Assembly (NCBI RefSeq): GCF_001418085.1
Contig: NZ_LIQH01000031.1
Location: 1-64,000, forward strand
Direction of reading: 5' to 3'
Source of the DNA: Lacinutrix algicola
GTDB taxonomy: Bacteria; Bacteroidota; Bacteroidia; Flavobacteriales; Flavobacteriaceae
DNA: 64,000 nucleotides
In this document: in pieces, positions 27,029-37,169 of the stretch
Position numbering within the stretch: position 1 is the first letter of the stretch
Layout of the letters: each line of letters begins with the position of its first letter
Made by a program: the position numbers and the translations under genes
The notes under the pieces: model-generated
The model's input: only the letters and a program-made list of their open reading frames with translations
Databases searched by the model: none
What the model was told of the DNA's origin: nothing

Positions 27029-30000
27029 ATGCTACCATTACAACAAGCTTACGAAGTAAAGCAATCGATTATTGAATATCTAAAAGCAACGTTTAGCTTT
27101 AAGGAAAAAGTGGTGTCTGAAGCTTTCTATAAGTTTATAGAACATCCAAGCGAAGGAATATTTAAAGGACCTTATGTCTCGCTTAAATTGCCATTTGTAA
27201 CCTACACAGATGATGAAGAGCTACCTCTTGAAATTAAACCAAATTTTCCGCCTTATAAACATCAGTTTGAAGCTTTTAAACGTTTACATACCAACGAGGA
27301 TCATAAACCAGAACCTACCTTATTAACCACAGGTACAGGTTCCGGTAAAACAGAATCTTTTTTGTATCCTATTTTAGATTATTGCTATAAACATAGAAAA
27401 GAAAGTGGTATAAAAGTTATTATTTTATATCCAATGAATGCCTTAGCTACCGACCAGGCAAAACGTTTAGCAGAAGCCATTTTTAATGATGATAAGCTAA
27501 AAGGAAAACTTACAGCTGGTTTATTTATTGGCGAAGGAAAAAATAAAAATAAGTTTCCAACAACCATGGGAAAAAACCATGTGATTGAAAATAGAGATCA
27601 TATTATTAGTAATCCTCCAGACATTCTGTTAACCAACTTCAAAATGTTAGATTATGGTTTAATGCGCCATAACTACAATAAACTGTGGTCTCATAATTTT
27701 GAAAATCCAGAGTTACTAAGGTTTTTAGTATTGGATGAATTGCACACCTATGATGGGGCTCAAGGAACGGATGTTGCTAATTTAATTCGTAGATTAAAAT
27801 TAAAGTTAGCCATTCCTAAAAATTATTTATGTCCTGTTGGGACATCAGCAACCATCGGAAAGGGAGAAGATTCAGTAAAATTATTGACTCAATATGCTTC
27901 GGATGTTTTTGGAGAAACTTTTCCTCCTGAATCTGTAATTATTGAACACCGTTTATCTTCTGAAGAATTCTATACCATTCCTGATGATAAACTAGATGCC
28001 TTTTTACCAAGGTTAGTAGGTCTACAACAAAGTAGATTAAAATTAGACGAAGAGTATCATAATTATATCGATCGTCAAAAAAAATTATGGCAAATCCCAG
28101 AAACAATTTCTGCATTCAAATTAGCTGTTGAACTAAAGAAATTGAAGATAGTGAAAGACATCAGTTCGCTTTGTAGTGAAGGAATCGTTTCTATAAATCA
28201 GTTAATTGATAGACTAAATAAAATAAATGCTAATTTCAATGCTATCATTGAGTATGATGATGAGTATGGCCATTATCCAAAAGAAGAGGTCATCACCTCT
28301 ATTTTAGCATTAATAGCCGAAGCAAAAGCAGATGAAAAAGAACGTTTTCCATTTTTATTCCTTCAAATTCAAATATGGATTCGAGAATTAAGTGGTGTAT
28401 TAAGAGTTTTTTCAGAACAACCAAAATTTACTTGGCGTGATAAAATTGGAGGTAGAAATGAATCCGTTGCTTTACCTCCTTATTTTTGTAGAGAATGTGG
28501 AGCAAGTGGTTGGTTAGCTAATAAGCAAGATAACAGAAACCAATTTGAGATTGACCCATTAGAAGTATACACACAATATTTTGATAATCATAAAAACATC
28601 TATTTTGTAAATTATAATACACCAGCACATTATAAAATTGAAGAATATGAACCTACTGCTGCTATTACACCATATGTGCAAGAGGTGGATTTAAAGTTTC
28701 ATGATACACCTTCAGAGAGAAGAATTAATTTATTAGCTTATAGAAAAGTTAGAGAAAATAAAGGCTTACATACGTGTCCAGAATGTAATGCAAATAATGA
28801 TATGAGTATTATTGGTACGCGTATAGCGACTTTAAACTCAATTACTACCAGCCAAATATTAGCATCTAATTTAGATGAACGTGGTGAGAAATATAGAAAA
28901 GTATTGGCCTTTACTAATGGTGTTCAAGATGCTGCACATCAAGCTGGATTTATAGAGTCTAGAAATTATAGATTTACGTTTAGAGCTTCCTTGCAAAAAG
29001 TGATTAATACTATTAATCAACCAATAGATTTAATTACACTAAAAGATAAATTTATTGCGTATTGGAAAACACATGCAGATCCAACAGAAAAAAAACATTT
29101 AGAAGCATATTTCTATAGATTTTTCCCATCAGATAGAACAGGAGAAGCAAGAGTGGAAGATTTTAGAAATCTATCGACCAACTCGTTTTCTAAAACATTT
29201 GAAAAAGAGTTCGATACACGCGTGTTTTGGGAAATAATTTCAGAGTTTGGTTATAATGCAGGTATTGGTAGAACATTAGAAAAAACGAGTTCGTCAGCTA
29301 CTAGTTTTAATCAAGAAAAATTTGAGCTTGTATTTTCGAAAATACAATCATGGTTAAATGATAATATGCTAGAGCGTATTGAGCAAGATGATTTTTTGAA
29401 ATTCATAAATGGTTGTTTGCATCGCATGCGAATTAGAGGTGCTGTAAATCACGATTATTTGGTGAAATTTAGAACAAAGGATCTTAAAATATGGGATTTA
29501 AATTGGATGCGTGATGGAAGGCATTATTTAAGTAGACGCTATCATCCTAGAACACGTATTCCAAAATTGGTGGTTAATTACCCAGATAATAGAGGTGTTA
29601 TTGATAGTACACACGCGAAAACGACAAATTGGTTCCATGCTTATTTTAAAAAATCATTTCAATTTGTACCAGATAATACAGCTGTAATTAATGAGTTTTA
29701 TCAAAAGTTATTTGAGTATTTATCGGAAGTAGAAATCCTAAATAGTGAAACAGCAAAAGATGGAGAAAATTTTGCTATTGATCCCAAAGAAATTATCATA
29801 AGCAACAAGGTAGCTAGCTTTAGCTGTAGTGAGTGCACATCTACATTAAATGTAACGACAGCAGATAGTTTAATGGAGGGAACAGCATGTATAAATTATA
29901 GATGTTCTGGAAAGTACGTGAAATCAAATAACAATACTTTTAATTATTATAACCTTATATACAATAGAGAGCATTCTCCAAGAATATATGCATCAGAGCA

Positions 30001-33000
30001 CACTGGTGTTCTAGATAGAAAAGTTAGGGAGCAAACAGAATATGACTTTAAAGAAAGACCAAAATACAATTCATTAAATACATTAGTAGCGACTTCAACT
30101 TTAGAAATGGGTATAGATGTTGGTTCGTTAAATGCAGCAATCAACACAAGTATTCCTCCTTTACCATCTAATTTTCTGCAAAGAATAGGACGTGCAGGAC
30201 GTTCTTCAGGAACAGCATTAATTACAAATTTTGCTCAAAATAAAGCACATGATTTGTATTACTATGAAGAGCCTAACGAAATGATGGAGGGTGATATTAA
30301 TACACCAGGTTGTTTCTTAAATGCTAAAGATATTCTATTTAGACATTTTACAGCGTATTGTTTTGATAGTTGGACGAAGGAGGATCCAGAAAGACATCAA
30401 ATACCAGGTTTAATAAGTAAATTAGGTCTACTTGAAGCTAATAAATTAAGCAGTAATGGGTTCTTTATAAATCAATTATTAGGCTTTGTTTTAGACAATC
30501 AGAAACAATTAATAGATGCTTTTAAAGGTACTTACGAAGGACAAATTGATATGGCCATCATTGATGATATCAAAATAGCACTTCAGCAAGGTGTATTTCA
30601 GAATAAATTGGTTAGAGTTTTTGAAGATCTAAAAAAAGAAATCTTTTTTATCATTCAAAAAGTGTCAGATATTGATAATTATATAAAAGAAAAAGAATTA
30701 GGAGAAAATGATGAAGAGCATAAAGAACTAACAAGAGAAAAAAGAGCGCTTTGGCAATTAAAGAAATCTATTGAAAAAAGACAGGTTATTGAGCATCTTA
30801 CCAATGTGGGTGTTTTACCTAATTATGCTTTTCCAGAAACAGGTGTAACATTAAACGCACACGTATATGGCTTTAAACCTGAAGGAGCTGAACAAGAACC
30901 TGAAAATAAATCATTTGAAATAGTGCGCTCTTCTGCTTCCGCTCTTAAAGAATTTGCGCCAGATAATTATTTTTATAGTCAAGGTAACAGATTAGAAATT
31001 TCAGGTTTGAACACCTACGATTGGAGTGGTGAAAAATCTAGTTTAGTTACAATGAGATTTTGTTCTAATTGCGATCATATTGAAGATGCTTTAAAAGCCG
31101 AAAAAGGAATGTGCCCAAAGTGTGGTCATGAATCTTGGAATTCAGCATCTAACACACATAAATTTGCAAGATTACAGACTGTAAAATCTGTAAATTCCAG
31201 AAATAAAGCAACATTAAACGATTCTAAAGACGAGAGAGAACAGCAACATTATACAGTATCTACACACTTTAAGTTTAATCCTAAAACCATAGAAGGAACT
31301 TGGGGTATGATTAAAATTCCATTTGGTATTGAATATGTAAAAGAAGTGGAATTAACAAAAGTGAATTTAGGTTCTGGCACTTTAAATGCTAGTCATATAA
31401 CTATTAATCAGAATGAAAATGTTGCTCGTCATGGATTTGTAACATGCAAGCACTGTGGGAAATCAACATCAAAACCTAATTTGGTTTTAAATAGTAATGG
31501 AGATAAAAAGTTTCATTATGGGTTTTGTAAACATAGAGAAGAAGATTACAATAATATTACTAATGATATTTTTGAAGAGGTATTTTTATATAGAAGTATT
31601 AAAACAGAGGCGATAAAGATATTATTACCTGTACAGGAGTTTTTAAATGAGGCAACACAGCAAATGTTTAAAGCTGGTTTGCAATTAGGATTAAAGAAAT
31701 ATTATAAAGGGAATCCAGATCATGTAGCATTCGATTTTTATTCGGAATATAATGAAGCAAACCAAAGATTTGATAGGTATCTAATAGCCTACGATACAAT
31801 TCCTGGAGGTACAGGCTATTTACAGAAATTATTTGACCCAAAAGAGTTTACAGATTTATTAAAAGAAGCGTACAAAGCTATTAAGGACTGTTCTTGTAAA
31901 ACAAAAGGTAAAGATGGCTGCTATAGATGTATACTAACCTATTCTAATCAATATATAAGAGAAGATTTAAGCAGAGAAAGAGCTGAAATTATTTTTAAAA
32001 GTATTGTAGAGCAATCTAAAGATTGGGAACCTATAAATCAAGGAATATCATCACTTACCAAAACAGGAATGATTGAGGAAAGCGAATTAGAAGAAAAATT
32101 CAGTTATGCTTTAGAAAAATATACCAAAAAAAACACAGATAAAAATATTGTTTTCACAAAGGTTAAAGAAAATGGTATTCAAACGTATCGTTTAAAATTG
32201 CCCATTGAAGGAGGTTTTGTTACTTACGCTATCAGGGGACAAATAAATTTGGGCGAAAAAGATGGCGTTTCAGTAAGCACTAGAACAGATTTTCTGATAA
32301 AGTGCATTGAGCTTGAAAAGGATGGTCAAGTAATTACAGATATTGATGATTTATTAGCTTTTAAAGAAGTAGCTATTTATTTAGATGGATATACATATCA
32401 TGCTTCAGATAAGCACATGCGTTTTTATGAAGATATAGTAATTAGAAATGCCATTTCAGAAACACCTAATATAGTTCCGTGGTCTTTAAGTTGGTCTGAT
32501 GTTATTTTATTTGAAAGTGAAGATGATAATTCGAGAAGTGATAATTTATATTCTGATGAGTTAAGGTTTAGGAAAGCAATTCTTGGGTTAAACGGTTTTC
32601 CAATGTCTCAAAAACTAAATAAAGGTTTAATAAAGTCAAAAAACTCCATAGAACGTCTATTATGGTTTTTAGGAAATAGTAGTAGCATAAATATAAATTC
32701 TGAAATAGGATATCTATTTGCGACGCATCAAGATGAATTCATTAAATATAATTTTGATGAGGAATCTGTTTTGAAACTTTTAGATGTTAGCACGCTGCTT
32801 CAAGAATATGAATCAGTCAATCCTGGTCCTAATGTATACATGAAATCGGATATAACGGAAGCTAATGAACTATTTAAATCTAGAGTATTCGTTCGTTTTA
32901 AGGATTTTGATGTAAAGTCAAATCTTGTTGCTTCTGAATTAAAAGAAATAGATAAAGTGATTTGGGAACAGTTTTTAAGATTGTATTCAATAATGGGATT

Positions 33001-33013
33001 ATTGAAAGAATAA
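27029..33013 (+). CDS. Giant DEAD/DEAH-box helicase with DUF1998 and C-terminal nuclease-like domain (DrmA/DrmB- or DruE-like)
   Basis: 1994 residues. Helicase lobe 1 has Walker A TGTGSGKT (101-108), motif II DELH (236-239) and GTSATIG. A long insert holds CxxC pairs (CRECGASG, CPECNANN). Lobe 2 ends in LEMGIDVGSLNAAI and QRIGRAGRSSG (about 1050-1060). Further Cys pairs (CSNCDH, CPKCGHE) precede the DUF1998 region, with the hallmark DTIPGGTGYLQKL and CYRCILTYSN (about 1585-1645). The last 250 residues contain VAIYLDGYTYHAS (about 1783-1795), then a spaced charged helix and IVPWSLSWSDV. This resembles the Vsr-type end seen on some helicases of this kind. DUF1998 helicases are the core of DISARM (DrmA/DrmB) and Druantia (DruE). 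Its length fits DruE or a DrmA-DrmB fusion. Confidence 0.85.
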   Translation: MLPLQQAYEVKQSIIEYLKATFSFKEKVVSEAFYKFIEHPSEGIFKGPYVSLKLPFVTYTDDEELPLEIKPNFPPYKHQFEAFKRLHTNEDHKPEPTLLTTGTGSGKTESFLYPILDYCYKHRKESGIKVIILYPMNALATDQAKRLAEAIFNDDKLKGKLTAGLFIGEGKNKNKFPTTMGKNHVIENRDHIISNPPDILLTNFKMLDYGLMRHNYNKLWSHNFENPELLRFLVLDELHTYDGAQGTDVANLIRRLKLKLAIPKNYLCPVGTSATIGKGEDSVKLLTQYASDVFGETFPPESVIIEHRLSSEEFYTIPDDKLDAFLPRLVGLQQSRLKLDEEYHNYIDRQKKLWQIPETISAFKLAVELKKLKIVKDISSLCSEGIVSINQLIDRLNKINANFNAIIEYDDEYGHYPKEEVITSILALIAEAKADEKERFPFLFLQIQIWIRELSGVLRVFSEQPKFTWRDKIGGRNESVALPPYFCRECGASGWLANKQDNRNQFEIDPLEVYTQYFDNHKNIYFVNYNTPAHYKIEEYEPTAAITPYVQEVDLKFHDTPSERRINLLAYRKVRENKGLHTCPECNANNDMSIIGTRIATLNSITTSQILASNLDERGEKYRKVLAFTNGVQDAAHQAGFIESRNYRFTFRASLQKVINTINQPIDLITLKDKFIAYWKTHADPTEKKHLEAYFYRFFPSDRTGEARVEDFRNLSTNSFSKTFEKEFDTRVFWEIISEFGYNAGIGRTLEKTSSSATSFNQEKFELVFSKIQSWLNDNMLERIEQDDFLKFINGCLHRMRIRGAVNHDYLVKFRTKDLKIWDLNWMRDGRHYLSRRYHPRTRIPKLVVNYPDNRGVIDSTHAKTTNWFHAYFKKSFQFVPDNTAVINEFYQKLFEYLSEVEILNSETAKDGENFAIDPKEIIISNKVASFSCSECTSTLNVTTADSLMEGTACINYRCSGKYVKSNNNTFNYYNLIYNREHSPRIYASEHTGVLDRKVREQTEYDFKERPKYNSLNTLVATSTLEMGIDVGSLNAAINTSIPPLPSNFLQRIGRAGRSSGTALITNFAQNKAHDLYYYEEPNEMMEGDINTPGCFLNAKDILFRHFTAYCFDSWTKEDPERHQIPGLISKLGLLEANKLSSNGFFINQLLGFVLDNQKQLIDAFKGTYEGQIDMAIIDDIKIALQQGVFQNKLVRVFEDLKKEIFFIIQKVSDIDNYIKEKELGENDEEHKELTREKRALWQLKKSIEKRQVIEHLTNVGVLPNYAFPETGVTLNAHVYGFKPEGAEQEPENKSFEIVRSSASALKEFAPDNYFYSQGNRLEISGLNTYDWSGEKSSLVTMRFCSNCDHIEDALKAEKGMCPKCGHESWNSASNTHKFARLQTVKSVNSRNKATLNDSKDEREQQHYTVSTHFKFNPKTIEGTWGMIKIPFGIEYVKEVELTKVNLGSGTLNASHITINQNENVARHGFVTCKHCGKSTSKPNLVLNSNGDKKFHYGFCKHREEDYNNITNDIFEEVFLYRSIKTEAIKILLPVQEFLNEATQQMFKAGLQLGLKKYYKGNPDHVAFDFYSEYNEANQRFDRYLIAYDTIPGGTGYLQKLFDPKEFTDLLKEAYKAIKDCSCKTKGKDGCYRCILTYSNQYIREDLSRERAEIIFKSIVEQSKDWEPINQGISSLTKTGMIEESELEEKFSYALEKYTKKNTDKNIVFTKVKENGIQTYRLKLPIEGGFVTYAIRGQINLGEKDGVSVSTRTDFLIKCIELEKDGQVITDIDDLLAFKEVAIYLDGYTYHASDKHMRFYEDIVIRNAISETPNIVPWSLSWSDVILFESEDDNSRSDNLYSDELRFRKAILGLNGFPMSQKLNKGLIKSKNSIERLLWFLGNSSSININSEIGYLFATHQDEFIKYNFDEESVLKLLDVSTLLQEYESVNPGPNVYMKSDITEANELFKSRVFVRFKDFDVKSNLVASELKEIDKVIWEQFLRLYSIMGLLKE

Positions 33014-33035
33014 GCAAAATATAAACTATAATTAC

Positions 33036-36000
33036 ATGAGCTTACCCAAATTTTACAAACATTATAAAATAGCACCAAATCAGCTTAAAAAAATTCTAAA
33101 AGAGCATGATATTGAGGCGGATATTAGGTTTGTAAAATCGATTCCAAATGATTGGATTAATATAGTAAGCAAAGTTACTGGCATAGAAGACTATAAGTCT
33201 AAAAAAAATAGTGTAATTGTTAAAACACCCAAAGAAGATTTAGAATTAAAATTAGATACTTTTAAGCAGCTTGAAATAATTAAGCCCAATAATAAAGACG
33301 CTAATGACCATAAGTTAGCTTATGTAAAATATGTAGCTCCCGACGAATCTCATGCTTACCTTAAAGTTATTGATGATTTAGAGAATATTAGTGAGAATAC
33401 GCTTAGAGAAAATTCTGAAAACGATTATAAAATTCATGAAGACTGCAATACTTTAGAAAATGGACAATTAGTTATAGTTTCCATTAAAGGTGAAAAATGT
33501 AAAATAAGTAACAATTATTTCTCTGGCTCAATAATTACAACACCTATAAAAAGATTTACAGATTGGGTTAATTTTAACCAACCTTTACATATTCAGAGAA
33601 ATGTCCAATTCTTAAGTCGCTTTAATAATTTTGACCTTGTAGCGCTTAAATTATCTATCTACAGAAAAACCATAAAATGCATTCAAGCACCCATAGATCC
33701 AGATAATAATCAGATTATTTTTATTCTAAAAAGTGAATTTATAAAAGCTCTAAATAAAACAGAATTAACAACCGAAGAGTTAGCTGTAATTCACACATAC
33801 AAAGTCAATAGTAATGACTATGAGCAACTATTAGATCTTCAATTTCAAAAAGATGTTACTAGTGATTTTTATTACGCAAACGAAACAAATTTTTTAACGT
33901 TTATTAATAAATGGCGTGTACTTAACCTAGAGTACTTAGTTTTAAGTAGCGTCAAACATACAGAGCACATTCACATGTATTTGGAGTTGTGGTTTGACCA
34001 AAAAATAAATAATAATTTTTGGGAAAATCATCTTATTGATGCGCTTATTAATTTAGAATTAAAAGCATATGAAAATTCAGAAAAATTTCAATTATCCTTT
34101 TATGATAAGCTATTAGAGACACATGTCGAAGAAATCTCTTTAGCTATGGACTCCTACTTTCAAAATGAATTGGTTACAGATTCTATAAAAGTTTTTAATA
34201 TTTTAGAACAACTTGTTGAGGTTTCAAATTGTATAAATAAGGATAGTTACATAATCCAACTAAAAAATAGTTTAGCTCCTGAGTTGGCTTTTGAATTTTG
34301 GCTTCAAGATGACCAAGCACAATTCCCTAAAGAAATTGCAATCAATAATTTTGAAAGTCTAGATATTAAAACTCAAGAAAGAGCAATCAATTTAATTAGT
34401 GATAACGAATTAAAACTTCTAATTACTCAAATTAAAGAAATTAATAAAAGGGAACACAGAGCACGTATAAACCGTATCCTAAAACAACAAATCCCATTAA
34501 TCTTCAATCCTTTAAGTTTCGATATAGAGTCTGATACAGAAAGCATATTTGAAATAGCTTGGAATGAAGGTGATGAATGGAAGTTTTATAAAGATCATAA
34601 TTCCATTCCTGATGGTATAAATATTTTTAAAAATAAAATTTCGAAAAACGAAAATTTAATTATTGGGCACAACATTATAAGTTTTGATTTACCAATTTTA
34701 AAAAATCATAATATAGAAGTAAATACGAATAGCATTTGGGATACCATTCAAATAGAATCCTTATTAAGTCCCGAGTTTAATAACTATGCGTTAGCAACAT
34801 CCCACACTGCTAAAATGGATGCGCAATTAACCTTAAATTTGTTTTTGAATCAAATACTTAGAATCATTAAAACTCCAAAGGAAGATTTAATTTATCTATT
34901 TGAATATTTGCCAAAAGATCTTACTAATAAAATAGAGAAGTATAAAGCGCTAAGCCCAATAAAACTTCTAGACTTAACTAGTCTGAAAAAGGAAGCTGAA
35001 TCTTTCTTTAGACCGCAAGCTAAACAACATCCAATTTTAAAAAAATTAAAAGAGACATTAAATACATCTCAGAAAGTAAAAACACTAATTATAGGGGATG
35101 AAGGCCTGCGTTTAGAACTTAGTAAAGCACTAAATATACAATTCTTAAGTGAATCGGAAACCGAATATCAATATGAGGTTATTGATGAAGATAAACTAGA
35201 GAATATTAGACTTAATAGTTGGCTTAAAAATGTGATTAAAAGTTACTTATATTATGCTAAAAAAAACAACCTTAATCCTGTTTTTGGAAACTTAGCTCCT
35301 TACGTACAAAATAAAATTACTACAGAAATAAATGACATTTCAGTTATTCTTAAAAGTGAGAACAATAAGATATTTGAAAATTATAAAGTATTGTTTATTT
35401 CAATCATGGATTTACTAAATCGTTTCGAAGATTTAAATAAAAATAAAGAAATACAAATAATAGTACTGCAACCTGATTTTCTTGCAACTTCAAAAAAAAT
35501 AAAATTAAAAGAACTCGATTTACAAGAGCTTACAATAGCATCTAATAATATAAACCATTTATGGATGAAATTCTCAGGTGGTCAAAGTTATGTGCAACTC
35601 TCTAAGCAGGAGTGCATCACACTAAATATTGATTGTCCTCCACTTCTAACTAATTTTTGGATTGAAAAATATAAATATGCAAAATATAGTGTGTGGGGTA
35701 ATTACAACTGGGAAGAACTAATTAATAAAATGTCTCCTAATAAGGTAATTAACATCTATTTAGATGAAGAATCTAAAGATCATACTTATTTTACTAAAAT
35801 AAATGCGGCAGCCTCTTATTCAAATGATGCACTTAGATTTAATCCAGAATCTATCTATAGATCACGTTATTGGGTATATCAAAAAGAACTCATTAATCAA
35901 ATTTCATCAAATAAGATACCTTCTATTTTATTAGTTGAAAGGCAAGATGAAATTGAAGTACTAGAAAACTATTTTAAGAAACTAGGATTCTTCGTTCCAG

Positions 36001-37169
36001 ACAATAGAGTTGGTATAGCAAGGAGACTAGAGTTTATTCATAATAATAGAACTCAAAATAAAATTATTATTGAACATGTTTCAAACTTAAATAAAATATT
36101 AATTAATAATTATTTAGGAGCTTTAAATATCATTATGGATAGTTTTAATCTTGCTGGCAACTATTATATAGCTCAAGAAACATCCTATTTTAAAAATTTA
36201 GCGCAGACACAACAAAATCAACCAAACACAGATAACAAGGATGTAATATTAGAAAATGAAGATTTTAATACTCCTAAAAAACCTTTACTAAAAGATACTT
36301 TCTTTTTATTAAAATTACTCAAGCCTCAGATTTCAAATTATAGAAACATAATTAACAACTATAATTCAGAACATAAATTTTGGCTTTTAGATTCTAGAAT
36401 TGCAGATTTCCCTAACTTAGGGAGATTATGGAATATTAAAAGCAGGTCATTAAACGTTTGGCATAGCAAAGAAGCTTATGAGGTAGATTTAAAATTAGCA
36501 GACTTATGTATACCAGGGGTTAGACCTTTAGATGATTTACCTTTTTCTATTGAAGAAATAAAAACTATTTTAAGTAATGTCTTTTTAAATGGAGGAAAAT
36601 GGTATGATTATCAAGAACCATATCTTGATTTAATCATTCCTGGTAAAACAGATGTGTTAGTAACACTTCCTACAGGAGGAGGTAAATCGTTATTATTTCA
36701 AGCACCTGCATTATTTAAAAGTTCGTTTACAAATAGGCTAAGCATCGTCGTAACGCCACTTAAAGCATTAATGGAAGATCAAGTAGATAAACTATGGCAA
36801 AATGGGTTTTATGGTAGTGTTGAATATCTAAACTCGGATCGTAGTACAGATACCCAAATAATATATAGAGCGATGGCTGGAGGTGAAATAGCACTCTTGT
36901 TTGTAACACCAGAACGGTTTAGAAGTCGATCATTTTTAAATGCATTAGAAGTAAGAATGCAATCAGATGGTGGATTGGAATATGTCATTTTCGATGAGGC
37001 GCATTGTGTATCGCAATGGGGACATGAATTTAGACCAGATTATTTTAATTGTGCTAAAGTAGTTCAAAGAATGAAAATTACCTCGGAACAAGACATTCCT
37101 TTATTATTGTTTTCAGCAACGGTTTCAGAAAAAATTTACCAAGATTTTAATCAAATATTCAATGATTAA
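33036..37169 (+). CDS. DEDDh 3'-5' exonuclease fused to the first lobe of a RecQ helicase
   Basis: 1377 residues. The first 480 are unrecognised. An exonuclease domain follows with D496 and E498 (FDIES), D551 (GHNIISFD), H590 and D595 (HTAKMD), the full DEDDh set. After another unrecognised helical region, RecQ lobe 1 begins near 1180, with LPTGGGKSLLF (about 1212), VTPLKALMEDQV, DEAH (1320-1323) in FDEAHCVSQWGHEFRPDY, and FSATVSEKIYQ. The protein then stops right after motif III, where lobe 2 should begin. Lobe 2 is encoded by the next gene, which overlaps by 8 bases in another frame (ATGATTAA). A lone lobe 1 cannot be a working helicase, so the two products must join or be made as one by frameshifting. 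Confidence 0.85.
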   Translation: MSLPKFYKHYKIAPNQLKKILKEHDIEADIRFVKSIPNDWINIVSKVTGIEDYKSKKNSVIVKTPKEDLELKLDTFKQLEIIKPNNKDANDHKLAYVKYVAPDESHAYLKVIDDLENISENTLRENSENDYKIHEDCNTLENGQLVIVSIKGEKCKISNNYFSGSIITTPIKRFTDWVNFNQPLHIQRNVQFLSRFNNFDLVALKLSIYRKTIKCIQAPIDPDNNQIIFILKSEFIKALNKTELTTEELAVIHTYKVNSNDYEQLLDLQFQKDVTSDFYYANETNFLTFINKWRVLNLEYLVLSSVKHTEHIHMYLELWFDQKINNNFWENHLIDALINLELKAYENSEKFQLSFYDKLLETHVEEISLAMDSYFQNELVTDSIKVFNILEQLVEVSNCINKDSYIIQLKNSLAPELAFEFWLQDDQAQFPKEIAINNFESLDIKTQERAINLISDNELKLLITQIKEINKREHRARINRILKQQIPLIFNPLSFDIESDTESIFEIAWNEGDEWKFYKDHNSIPDGINIFKNKISKNENLIIGHNIISFDLPILKNHNIEVNTNSIWDTIQIESLLSPEFNNYALATSHTAKMDAQLTLNLFLNQILRIIKTPKEDLIYLFEYLPKDLTNKIEKYKALSPIKLLDLTSLKKEAESFFRPQAKQHPILKKLKETLNTSQKVKTLIIGDEGLRLELSKALNIQFLSESETEYQYEVIDEDKLENIRLNSWLKNVIKSYLYYAKKNNLNPVFGNLAPYVQNKITTEINDISVILKSENNKIFENYKVLFISIMDLLNRFEDLNKNKEIQIIVLQPDFLATSKKIKLKELDLQELTIASNNINHLWMKFSGGQSYVQLSKQECITLNIDCPPLLTNFWIEKYKYAKYSVWGNYNWEELINKMSPNKVINIYLDEESKDHTYFTKINAAASYSNDALRFNPESIYRSRYWVYQKELINQISSNKIPSILLVERQDEIEVLENYFKKLGFFVPDNRVGIARRLEFIHNNRTQNKIIIEHVSNLNKILINNYLGALNIIMDSFNLAGNYYIAQETSYFKNLAQTQQNQPNTDNKDVILENEDFNTPKKPLLKDTFFLLKLLKPQISNYRNIINNYNSEHKFWLLDSRIADFPNLGRLWNIKSRSLNVWHSKEAYEVDLKLADLCIPGVRPLDDLPFSIEEIKTILSNVFLNGGKWYDYQEPYLDLIIPGKTDVLVTLPTGGGKSLLFQAPALFKSSFTNRLSIVVTPLKALMEDQVDKLWQNGFYGSVEYLNSDRSTDTQIIYRAMAGGEIALLFVTPERFRSRSFLNALEVRMQSDGGLEYVIFDEAHCVSQWGHEFRPDYFNCAKVVQRMKITSEQDIPLLLFSATVSEKIYQDFNQIFND

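Noticed and set aside
37126-37140. A-run (CAGAAAAAATTTACC) as a classic -1 frameshift site
   Set aside because: In the zero frame it reads GAA AAA ATT, which is not an X XXY YYZ heptamer. The needed shift is +1.
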